This document shows, in pieces, positions 56,001 to 59,551 of a DNA stretch of 64,000 nucleotides. A program made the translations under genes and the position numbers. Within the stretch, counting starts at the first letter, position 1. Each line of letters begins with the position of its first letter. The notes under the pieces were generated by a model. The model was not told the DNA's origin and ran no database searches. It worked only from the letters and a program-made list of their open reading frames with translations. Source of the DNA: VXYL01 sp965199945 (GTDB taxonomy: Bacteria > Pseudomonadota > Gammaproteobacteria > Pseudomonadales > Azotimanducaceae); assembly GCA_965199945.1 (NCBI GenBank), contig OZ241354.1, positions 992,001 to 1,056,000 of the forward strand, given 5' to 3'.

Positions 56001-56971
56001 CGGAACTGTCCCGCGGCTGGCGCGCCTGCCGTTGGCCGGGAACTCTGGACCTGGCGCGCCTGCCGCGTCTCGACCTGCGCGGCGCCGGCGCCGAATCGCT
56101 GCGCGCCGACGACCTGCTGGGCCTGTCCGGGCTGCGGACGCTGGACCTGGGTGGGAACGCGCTGCGCGAACTGCCGGCGGCGCTGCTCTCCCACTCGCCG
56201 CGCCTGCGTTCGCTGCGGCTGGACGGCAACCGCCTGCAGTCGCTGCCGGCGGCCCTGTTCGCGGGCGTCTCCGGCCTGCGCGAACTGCGCCTGTCCGGGA
56301 ACCCCGGGGCGCCGTTCGCGCTGGCGCCGGTACTGCGCCGGACGGACGCCGAGCCGTGGGCGGCTGGCCCGGCGACGGTCGAGGCGCATCTGCCCCTGGG
56401 CGCGCCGTTCGCCATGCGCCTGGCGCTGTCGGCGATGGGCGGCGAAGCGTCGGCGGAGGAACTGGCGCTCGCTGCCGGCGCCGTGGCCAGCGGCGCGATG
56501 CAGGTCTCCGGCGACGGCCCGGTGCGCGTGACGCTGGCCGCGCCGACGATCCCGGACGCGCGCTGCGGCGACGGCCCGTGCTTCAACGGCCTTGCCCCGG
56601 AAGGCTCCGCGCTGGCGCTGTTCGCAACGCCGCCACGCATGGCTGGCGAAGTCGCGCCGGCGGAGCTCCTGGGCGCCGACGCCGTGCGCATCGACCTCTC
56701 GGCGCACTTCGCGGCGGGCGGCGGCGGGACGCTCTCGTACTCGGCGGCGGTGGATGACCCCCGCCTGGCGACGGCCTCCGTGGACGGCTCGATCCTGACC
56801 GTGGCGGCGAACGAGGACGGCGAGGAAGGCTTCGCCACCGTGACGGTGGTCGCCACGGACGAAGCGGGCCAGACCGCGACCCTGCGCTTCCAGGTGGAGG
56901 TCTCGCCGCGACCGCCCGGCAACTGGCGCGGCTGGCGTTCAACCATCGAGACGCCGGCGGCCGGGCAGTAG
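38048..56971 (+). CDS. Giant repetitive secreted protein (Ig-like, NWxTAQTV, GLUG, LRR modules)
   Basis: One uninterrupted frame of 6307 codons from a TTG start with a signal peptide (VAACLLATFTAVSG). It begins with three ~125-residue repeats of the form QLAE...VTFD...GAPQLALTIG (38128-39260). It then alternates several module types. Thirteen copies carry a NW(D/N)TAQTVT beta-sandwich core. Eight blocks contain DYDADxDGLIEI...LNAxRWDLDGDG with Ca-binding-like Asp clusters and GLUG-type strands. Others carry GLPAGLS. A fibronectin-like domain starts near 55090, then Calx-beta and leucine-rich repeats (about 56030-56310). No sorting motif or obvious C-terminal membrane signal is seen. Likely a surface or secreted adhesin; the export route is unknown. 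The TTG has no strong ribosome site. Confidence 0.82.
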   Translation: MKFSPRQAAVAACLLATFTAVSGWGQPVVSSVGLHGAPAASSGVYQLAEAITVRVTFDQAVDVIGAPQLALTIGTATRQASFSRRTGASLWFVYFVQSADSDTDGFAVGASALTLNGGTIKAAGGATNATLDLGRHALANANTYQVNGSLTTAPAVSQVLISSTPASGSAYQLAEVIWVGIVFDRAVDLTGAPQLALTIGAATRQASYVSGDGIGYLWFRYAVQSSDVDADGITIAATALTLNGGTIRIRGGTTNATLGLGTHAIMNSTSHQVNGALQGAPTVSAASIESSPARGDTYGLAETIWVRISFDRLVDLTGAPQLALTIGSTTRQASYDSGTGTSDLWFRYAVQVADADTNGISVGASALALNGGTIRVAGGATNATLGLGSAAIANAASHKVDGGTAVATLSGSSPATLNQGNLRRATVSVTFAPAYAAGADVSHFTLATTVPGLSVDKVSFNTGRTVATLRLHYDGSDFDAAAAIAVTVAAAATGRPAALTTLAQAVFPARWVNVSKKTVALTEGGSAGAYTVVLESPPTGNVTVTVTSDNAAVARSPGTLTFTTQNWNTAQTVTVTPVDDNADAHDELALVANVAAGGGYADSPVASRTVRVTVADDEQTGTDYDADDDGLIEISGHAQLNAMRWDLDGNGSSLNAGYATAFPSAATGMGCPDGGDSNQTPDGCKGYELTANIDLDTDGDGSADSQDAYWNGGQGWDPIGQQRKKSATPFTATFRGNGYSVSNMYQHHRHDIESSEALFGIIRNARVESVAVLGVDFGDGSRLNSPTGAIGALAGVAEGSTVAGVYAEGAMSIWNTGANETAGGLVGYCAGSTIHTSYSNVSIMQALNLGGLVGGVGTGSRTKQDSLGYGYGCRAYNSYVNGALGPQTGYRAGEPFTTGALFAGGSSIAVGDSYWDRQTTTKTSSSGSPDSDGLTTAELQAPTAATGIYAQWDDYDVDGDGRVDADDDAWHFGQANQYPALKWGGHAAATQFTAQLSGQTDTAPSYGGIWVANKTYVLGAAIQPFQIPPPTGGNGTYDYTVAGLPAGLSFDEDGTGDCMAARTVCGTPTATAPTTATVTVTVADADANVMTSDRATLTFTIALRRPRVLATPARLAIAEGGTGAYAVRLEQAPSANVTVAVSSDNATVTAGTSSLTFTTQNWNTAQSVTVTAAGDADAVDEAATITNTANGGPYTGASASVQVGVDDDEATGTDHDADNDGLIDIDSLAKLNALRWDLDGDGAASSGNETSYAAAFSGAVAVEHMGCPDSGTDGDTDGDCVGYELTADLDFDTNEDGKVDADDAFANWTPVVGWATMFNGRGHTISNLTVTGAGNDRGLFGTTTTASTIRALGLLDVRVTGPGVRLAALAGTMNGKVQAVYASGRVSGAGGVGGLVAEMQSASAAIVASYSTVAVECTASANWARAGGLAARNDGTITTSYAAGAITGDCPTGVKGGLVSTSSGTVTASYWDAGLTGIADDNDMASPEGLSTSAMWTPTEYGGSASDVYRLWNDQDVDGDGAVDADPWDFGTALNHPVLKWGGLDPADQRTDYDADGDRLVEISTLAQLNAVRWDLDGDGAPTADNVAAYFGAFFNPVFNPSGVGFCAPTEDDADDNDCLGYELLNDLDFDTDGDDSTHANGVGDSDDAYYNADDGWVPIGPNETPGAATHYRARFDGNGHVIDNLFVKRSRNYSGLFAALSDAAVVTSLGLPDAYVGDGQGTVGMLAGANRGRVAAVWSSGSVTARGNVGGLVGAAQATSTVVASYSTATVVCTQAGAYRAAGGLVGANGATSTIAASYSTGTVTGPCGLRRAFAYNEGTVAASYWDTTQTDIADDTENPPQPPEGRTTAVLQAPTDYDTVVGSPGEAIYAAWDDQDVDGDGATGDGDDADPWDFGLSNQHPILKYRGLAAAPQLDAQPDSAPDFGTATVSNKTFQNGQAIQAFQIPAAGAGNGALVYAESGLPAGLSLGTPICATARTVCGTPTADTAAVTVTITVSDSDSTMGSGDEDALTFTVEVVTPSAAISSPAALAEATLSNATVTVELTNAAFEAGVTSSSFTLATNPTLPGLSVASVATVNAGDTSATLTLGYSGGNFDTVRALSVTVADAAHTLVGALTTATVNIVPTPSVAVNPTSLSLTEGSSSGTYTVSLGGQPTGNATVTATSGDAAVHVDTDASPLARTLTFTPMNWDTAQTVTAAPQDDDDAADESVTIAHAVANYGGATAASVTVTVDDDETNGIVIDADPSTATVVDAGPVALREDAMHADNSRTYSVKLAAEPTATVTVTVTSTDTAAVTVDTDAATGLQSTLSFTTTNWDTAQTVTLAAVEDADPNNEETAIDHAAANGGYNGVTGRLTATVADDDVGVIVDTAPGRAGDQTTPIALREGQTGTYTVRLSTQPAGGNVTVEATSGNGAIDVAAGASGGTFGSTASLTFTATDWATAQTVRVFAEHDVDAVGEWEDISNTATGGQYSGETTDVRVTAQDDEMGGTDYDADDDFRIEIDSLAKLNAVRWDLDGDGDVDASGNETSYRAAFAGSVMAEDMGCLDGPDADQEGDCAGYELAAALDFDTDDDGDVDADDDYPSWAPIGGTYSATFDGNNHVISNLTIVDAAGSAGLFNTVSGAVRGLGLADVDVSGVGGSSTDIAPLAVVVNGTVIASWASGRVHVGSTGLARAGGLVGRVTGSGSRLAASYSTASVTGAGNSASYAGGLAALIHNGATVVACYATGLVDEGGSGSVRAGGLIGANTGPTTVRASYFAGTVAGSGVSGVTAADDGSGENYHNVYYDSGTTGLTAGSAAQTTSALQGPTSATGMLYAAWDDLDVNGNGTADEDPWDFGTAYNHPALKYGGMDVAAQRNDYDADGDGLIDISTLGQLHAVRWDLDGDGAPSTGNESSYYGSSAFFNGIFRASGVGLCPTTEDDADDNDCAGYELLNDLDFDTDGSGATWTESGGTVTGDSNDAYDNAGAGWEPIGAATAVGVSTHFNATFDGNGKIIDNLFVNRARDNSGLFAGLSANAKVRALGLPDALVRAGQDNVGVLAGESRGRIGAVWSSGAVVGDDDVGGLVGENRSFIAASYSTAAVECEDATGSGAGLAGVNSLLIDTSYSTGEVTGACATKAGLATGAGAAIGSYWDADLSRIADDVDDPPASPEGKSTLDLQTPTAYGTGDDDLYSTWDEQDVDGDGVYGEEEDGDPWEFGLPNQHPILKYRGLAAAPQLAAQPPVPDFGDRTVSNKTFQNGRAIQSFQVPAASGGNGALVYAQNGLPAGLSLGTPTCATARTVCGTPTADTAAVTVTITVSDSDMTTGSTDEDTLTFTVEVVTPSAAISSPAALAEATLNGAMVTVALTNAAFEVGAGTGNFSLTTNPALPGLSVSALATVNAGDTSATLTLGYSGGNFDTVRTFAVTVADSAHTLAGALTTGTVNIVPTPSVAVSPTSLTVTEGGSSGTYTVRLGGQPTGNVVVTATSNDAAATIDTDATPLTRALTFTPMNWNTAQTVTVAPADDDDAVDESVTISHAVANYGGATAASVSVTVEDDETARIVIDADPSTANVVDAGPVALQEDAMHADNSRTYSVKLAAEPTGTVTVTVASADTAAVTVDTAPATGLQSTLTFATTNWDTAQTVTLAAVQDDDPTSEEIAIDHAAQGGGYNGVAARLTATVADDDVGVLVDTDPNTSGDQTTPLALREGQTRTYRVRLSTLPAAGNVTVAVASGNGAIDVAAGASGGTFGSAANLTFTATDWATAQTVRVFAEHDADAVGEWTTISNAATGAQYSGETTTVRATARDDEMRGTDYDADDDFLIEIDSLAKLNAVRWDLDGDGDVDSSANEASYRAAFAGSIMAEDMGCLDGPDVDQEGDCAGYELMAALDFDTDSDGDVDADDPNSHANWAPIGGSYTAAFHGNNRAISNLTTSGAGDRGLFAALGTGSRVSNLGLLDVAVSSTSGTAGTINAGGLAAVNRGAVVAVHVRGGAVSASVSTANVRAGGLVGFHAGGSVTASYATAAASGTGQIAYVGGLAGEAQAAVAASYAAGAASGHQGIVRVGGLIGRTNASAAVVTNSYATGAVSRTGTGTSPLLGGLVGQQTSGSAAASYWDSQTSGQSSSAVGTTQTTSGLQTPTAYGTGASIYAAWDDYDTNGDGTVDAADDAWDFGSAYNYPALKYGGLDPASQRNDYDADDDGLIDIASLGQLNAVRWDLDGDGAPSTGNEASYHGAAAFFNPRFNPGGAGLCPTTAADADDDDCAGYELLNDLDFDVDGDNDVDANDAGSYPNWTPIGGTFAAAFEGNGRTISHLTRTGGGGGGGLFNDASGAVRNLGLPDVNITDAGTDSVQTVAALADRLLGSDAEATAVWATGTVASTGSTRVGGLVGHVREGARLAAAFFGGTVTASGASETGYAGGLVYALFQNATLTAGYFSGSATATNGVAGLVHVCGYNATMSASYAAASLSAPAPSLTTTGTGGVVNQLEIDDGPCTANDVYFDSTAASGVSAVRGSGQTTTALQSPTSAAGIYADWDDLDVDDDGSATEDPWDFGLPNQYPVLGYRGIPETPQLDAQPDTAPAFSGTVDDMTLPGNVAVEFQVPAATAGNGAYRYAASGLPAGLSFGLPDCADERTVCGAPTAASTGTVTVTVSDSDSNMEATDRDTLTFMATVPAASASIASTTPPALMETNLNGARVVVELAGSVFHGLSPAGFALATTPPIAGLSIASATRTSPTQATLTLRFDGTDFNTQATLLVRVLAAAHRFGGDQDTGAVAVAPAGGVMLSATTLALEEDPGTSNANVGTYTAVLTGQPAGAVTVTPASSNPDVTLSGALTFNATNWNTAQTVTATAGADDDAVDDVAHVTHAVQGVPGVTSGPRVRVTVNDKDAQGLTLDAATLAGSGVTEGMTATYTAVLDSEPTGPVTVAVSSSEDAATVDADAGAAGAQNTLLFHAMNWNTPQTVTVRAAEDDDGESETATLAHAVSGADYGEVADVDVSFTVSDNDAKGATLSTTTLNVQENGTATYTLVLDTQPVDGAVSVAVGIGSQTAATASPETLAFTAGNWDAPQTVIVVGVDDANTGNEIVAFTHTPTGGGYDGVSIANINVTAVDDDVAGLKVSPTSLTVAEGATATYTVRLNVAPTGTTTVTVGGATAKLAADTDTGTPGDQTTLSFDAANWDTAQTVTVTGAEDADGADETVGLAHAVAGTGDYAALAAIRRPGVDVLVRDDETAGVVLSPSSLAIDEGGTATYDVELSAPPATGAVTVTIAATGMAGLTTDASALSFTTTTWDTAQTVTVTAVADHARLENARGTLTHAVAGYGAVESGPDLPVRVANTTVDYDVDADGLIEVGSLAQLNAMRWDLDGDGAASSGNAAMYATAFPTPRGGGVCPTATSGTACDGFELTADLDFDTDGDGATHADGAGDDGDDYDNGGAGWTPVGADAATPFAGRFDGNGRIVRNLFVNQAAANYRGLFGVVSGRIAAVGLANAWVRGAHGAGALAGFASAAASVTGAWSTGAVSGDASAGGLVGRTQTGARIAASYSTAAVECRNAASGYAGGLAGGGSSGTTAVSTSWSAGAVTGACPDKAGLIGERAAATASWWDAAASGIPDDADLDSPEGRSTSDLQTPTSYAGLYANWNVDLDGDYDADDPWHFGSPRQYPSLKWRGFDPSKQFAVAEAPEPEPAEASSSVPTEVRAETTSQGLLVTWRAAAGATAYLVQWRQSGQAWSSQRQAETSETRYEIAGLPAGAYEVRVLAVVDGEAGEPSAPARGESGVPNRPPLAHGIADVDMDVGKTAEVDLDAAFSDPDGDVLRYAASADGDVVQAWASGETLRLRGMRPGEATVTATATDPEGLSASASFAVRVGAVLSLRGNPAAPEGGEAVLTAELSRPLGSDVEVGWRLAADGEPGTADADAADFAAWAGTATIAAGQTRARIVLAVLDDDEIEPARERFAVELEEPADPNVGLSARAWRALGAVQEGVCDRTPAVRAELSRGWRACRWPGTLDLARLPRLDLRGAGAESLRADDLLGLSGLRTLDLGGNALRELPAALLSHSPRLRSLRLDGNRLQSLPAALFAGVSGLRELRLSGNPGAPFALAPVLRRTDAEPWAAGPATVEAHLPLGAPFAMRLALSAMGGEASAEELALAAGAVASGAMQVSGDGPVRVTLAAPTIPDARCGDGPCFNGLAPEGSALALFATPPRMAGEVAPAELLGADAVRIDLSAHFAAGGGGTLSYSAAVDDPRLATASVDGSILTVAANEDGEEGFATVTVVATDEAGQTATLRFQVEVSPRPPGNWRGWRSTIETPAAGQ
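43660..51620 (+). repeat. Two tandem ~3.92-kb superrepeats inside the giant gene
   Basis: Matching landmarks recur at constant spacing: the SNKTFQNGQAIQ/SNKTFQNGRAIQ block at about 43,840 and 47,760, DYDADDDF at about 45,533 and 49,446, and NDYDAD at about 46,630 and 50,587. The period is about 3.92 kb (1306 codons). Divergence is low over much of the first copy and higher toward the end. Confidence 0.75.
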
Positions 56972-57063
56972 GCTGAGCATGAACGGCCGCCATGTCGCAC
57001 CCGGACAGGGGCGTACTTTGGCATGTTGTTTTGGCATCCAACCATGAGGCGCATAATCGCCCC

Positions 57064-57414
57064 ATGAAAATGAAGCTGATCATTGCCGCCGTGGCGGAGG
57101 ACAAGACCGACTCGGTGATCGAGGCCGCGCGCGCCGGCGGGGCCACCGGCGCCACGGTGGTGGCGCGGGGTCGCGGCGAGGGCTTGAAGCCGCACAAGAC
57201 CTTTCTCGGCATGGATTTGGCGGCGCAGACCGACGTGCTGCTCTTCCTCGTCGTCGAACCACAGGCGCGGCTGATTCTGGAACGCATCCGCGATGTCGCG
57301 CACCTCGACGACGAGCACGGCGCTGGCGTCGCGTTTCAGCTGGCCATCGAGGATGTCGTGGGTCTGGCGACGCAGCTGCCGGTGATGGCCCGCGAGGTTG
57401 GAGACGCCCTATGA
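57064..57414 (+). CDS. PII-like nitrogen regulatory family protein
   Basis: A 116-residue protein resembling the PII/GlnB superfamily: KLIIAAVAEDKTDSVIEAARAGGATGATVVARGRG, with the characteristic beta-alpha-beta start and the glycine-rich T-loop entrance. The T-loop itself is short and shows no uridylylation tyrosine. The second half (LILERIRDVAHLDDEHGAGVAFQLAIEDVVGL) completes the ferredoxin-like fold. Its stop overlaps the ATG of the CBS gene as ATGA. Such PII-like genes usually pair with CBS proteins and a transporter (DUF1538 type), but the transporter gene is not in this window. Confidence 0.75.
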   Translation: MKMKLIIAAVAEDKTDSVIEAARAGGATGATVVARGRGEGLKPHKTFLGMDLAAQTDVLLFLVVEPQARLILERIRDVAHLDDEHGAGVAFQLAIEDVVGLATQLPVMAREVGDAL

Positions 57415-57803
57415 GCGAAAACGCGCCGCGCCGCGTCAAGGACGTGATGGCGACCGAGCTGCACGTCGTGGACGGGCTGGCAACGCTGGAACAGGCACTG
57501 CGCGACATGGAGCGCCACGGCGTCAGCTCGCTGGTCGTCGCGCGCCGCGACGTGGACGACGAGGTGGGGCTGCTGGAGGTGGGCGGCATCGCCGACGCGG
57601 TGGCCGACAATCGCTCCTTGGAACGCACGAACGTCTACGAAGCGATGACGAAGCCGGTGCTCACGCTGCCGCCCGACATGCAGGTGCGCTACGCGGTGCG
57701 TCTGCTGCGCCAGCACGGACTCAGCCGCGCCGTGGTGGTGGACGCCAACCGCGACGCGGTGGGCATGGCGACGCTGCGCGACTTGGTGTTGGCGAGCGTC
57801 TAG
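57411..57803 (+). CDS. CBS domain pair protein
   Basis: A 130-residue cytoplasmic protein made of two CBS motifs: KDVMATELHVVDGLATLEQALRDMERHGVSSLVV and YEAMTKPVLTLPPDMQVRYAVRLLRQHGLSRAVVV. CBS pairs bind adenosyl ligands such as AMP or ATP and report energy state. It is coupled to the PII-like gene by overlap. The pair probably senses energy or nitrogen status, but its target is not in view. Confidence 0.85.
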   Translation: MSENAPRRVKDVMATELHVVDGLATLEQALRDMERHGVSSLVVARRDVDDEVGLLEVGGIADAVADNRSLERTNVYEAMTKPVLTLPPDMQVRYAVRLLRQHGLSRAVVVDANRDAVGMATLRDLVLASV

Positions 57804-57853
57804 GCGCGTTGACTGCACGCTGGCTTGCGAACGCGCCCGATGCCGAATGAGGG

Positions 57854-57928
57854 TGGAGCGGGAAACGGGGATTGAACCCGCGACCCCAACCTTGGCAAGG
57901 TTGTGCTCTACCACTGAGCTATTCCCGC
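57854..57928 (-). tRNA. tRNA-Gly (anticodon GCC)
   Basis: A full cloverleaf with acceptor GCGGGAA/TTCCCGC, discriminator T and encoded CCA. The anticodon loop TTGCCAA gives GCC. The T arm contains GGTTCAATCC. It stands alone here, 40 kb from the tRNA-Cys and tRNA-Leu genes that accompany glyW in E. coli. Confidence 0.95.
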
Positions 57929-58013
57929 AGCCGCAGAGTAGCCTGCCCGATGGCCGCGCGGATTGCAAGGCCGGCGGCGTGTTGGCGCGCTTGATGGGAC
58001 ACGAGGAAGACCT

Positions 58014-58976
58014 TTGAAGTTCGCCGTCTTGCAGTTCTTCAGCTGGCCGGGCCGCCGCGTGCCGTTGCAGACCGTGTACCGCCGCGCGTTGGAGCGGGTG
58101 CGGATCATGGACGGCGCCGGCTTCGACGCGGTGTGGCTGGCCGAGCACCATTTCTCCACCTACAGCGTGTGCCCGTCGGTACACATCATGGGCATGCACG
58201 TCGCCGACATCACGCGCAAGCTGCGCATCGGCACCGGCGTCAGCCTGGCGGCCTTCTACCACCCCTTGCGGCTGGCCGAGGAAGTGGCGCTGCTGGACAA
58301 CCTCTCCGGCGGGCGCGTCAACTGGGGCGCCGGACGCGGTTTCGACCGCAAGGAAATGGAGGTCTTCGGCGTCGGGCGCGAAGAGTCCTACGCCCGTTTC
58401 CGCGAGAACGTGGAGGTGGTGCAAGGCGCGTGGCGCGACGGCGCGCTCGACTACGCGGGCCGCTTCAACACCTACCGCGACGTCGAGGTGCTGCCGAAGC
58501 CCTTGCAGGATCCCATGCCGACGTGGATCGCCTCTTCGTCCGCGGAAGCCATCGACTGGTCGGCCAGCCGCGGCCACGCGATTCTGATGGACCCGCACTC
58601 CACCCACGAGGAGATCGCCGCCAAGTACGCCCGCTACCGCAGCGCGCTGGAGGAAGGCGGCTTCGAGAACCGGCAGGACACGCCGATGGCGCGGCTGCTC
58701 GCCATCGCCCGCACGGACGAAGCGGCGGAGCGCATCGCCCGTGAAGGCGCCCGCTGGACTTTGGATTCCTATGCCGCGCCGGGGCCGGGCGCGCCCTCCA
58801 AGGAGGAGCGCATCGAGCGCTACGTGAACGAGGTCGTCGTCCACGGTTCGCCGGCCAAGGTGGTGGACGAGCTCAAGCGCTTGGAAGAAGAGATTCCCCT
58901 GAACTACCTGCTGGCGTCCATCTTGAGCCACGAGACCTTTCTGCTGCTCACCGACGAGGTGATGCCGAGGATGTAG
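58014..58976 (+). CDS. LLM class flavin-dependent monooxygenase (luciferase-like)
   Basis: A 320-residue FMN-dependent TIM-barrel enzyme of the bacterial luciferase family. The N-terminal KFAVLQFFSWPGRRVPLQ and the AEHHFSTYSVCPSVHIMGMHVADITRKLRIGTGVSLAAFYHPLRLAEEVALLDNLSGGR block are characteristic. GRGFDRKEMEVFGV and PTWIASSSAEAIDWSASRGHAIL follow as expected. These enzymes oxidise aldehydes, alkanesulfonates, aromatic amines and others, so the substrate is open. TTG 58014 follows a GAGGA. The convergent unknown gene overlaps its last 29 bases. Confidence 0.85.
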   Translation: MKFAVLQFFSWPGRRVPLQTVYRRALERVRIMDGAGFDAVWLAEHHFSTYSVCPSVHIMGMHVADITRKLRIGTGVSLAAFYHPLRLAEEVALLDNLSGGRVNWGAGRGFDRKEMEVFGVGREESYARFRENVEVVQGAWRDGALDYAGRFNTYRDVEVLPKPLQDPMPTWIASSSAEAIDWSASRGHAILMDPHSTHEEIAAKYARYRSALEEGGFENRQDTPMARLLAIARTDEAAERIAREGARWTLDSYAAPGPGAPSKEERIERYVNEVVVHGSPAKVVDELKRLEEEIPLNYLLASILSHETFLLLTDEVMPRM

Positions 58977-59481
58977 CGCCTTCGGAACCGAACAGCGTCC
59001 CGTCCGGCAGTTCTTCCGGCGGGCGCTCGCCATCGTCCCGCCAGGCCTCGATTTCCGATTTCAGCGTCCAAGCGCCGGCGTGGTCGCGGCCAAGCAGCAG
59101 AAAGAAGCCGCGTTGCTGCGCGCCGTAGACCTCCGCGCACGCCAGCGCACTGTTGCCGTCGATGCCGATCCTGGACACGGCTACCACCGGCGCGCGGTGC
59201 TCGGCGTGGAGCCGCCGCGGCGAAGCGCCGCTGTCGTCGATGCGCAGCCGGGCGGCGCCTGGGCCGAAGTCCAGTGCGCCGGCATCCCCGGCGTTCGCTG
59301 CCAGGAATGCGGCGAAGAGCAGCGCTGGCAGGGCGGCGTCGGTTTCCCCGTGGCTGCCGCAGTCGCTTGGCCGGCTGGTGACGAGGACGCCGCCCAACGG
59401 CGCAAGGAAGTCCTGCACCAGCGCCTGCGCCACGTCCTGCTCGCGCGGCGCTGGAAGTTCGGGCGCGCAGCTGCTCAGCAC
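58948..59481 (-). CDS. Hypothetical secreted/lipoprotein-like protein
   Basis: I do not recognise this protein. From GTG 59481 it has 177 residues beginning LSSCAPE, which looks like the end of a lipobox. The frame continues upstream about 25 more codons (RQGALAAAALV...) without a standard start codon. So the real start may be a rare codon, or this is a truncated gene. Residues 30-175 show no clear motif; PLLFAAFLAANAG hints at a hydrophobic helix. It lies between the LLM gene (convergent) and the CoA-transferase gene (upstream on the same strand). Confidence 0.5.
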   Translation of the reverse strand: MLSSCAPELPAPREQDVAQALVQDFLAPLGGVLVTSRPSDCGSHGETDAALPALLFAAFLAANAGDAGALDFGPGAARLRIDDSGASPRRLHAEHRAPVVAVSRIGIDGNSALACAEVYGAQQRGFFLLLGRDHAGAWTLKSEIEAWRDDGERPPEELPDGTLFGSEGATSSASPRR

Positions 59482-59551
59482 CAGAGCGGCAGCGGCCAGC
59501 GCGCCTTGGCGGGCGCAACGCCCCCGTTGAACGGCGCTGTCCTCGACGGTG

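Noticed and set aside
57020..57063. Sigma-54-like promoter (TTGGCATG...TTGGCA) before the PII-like gene
   Set aside because: The GG and GC elements are 12 bases apart rather than 10, so the match is not good enough.
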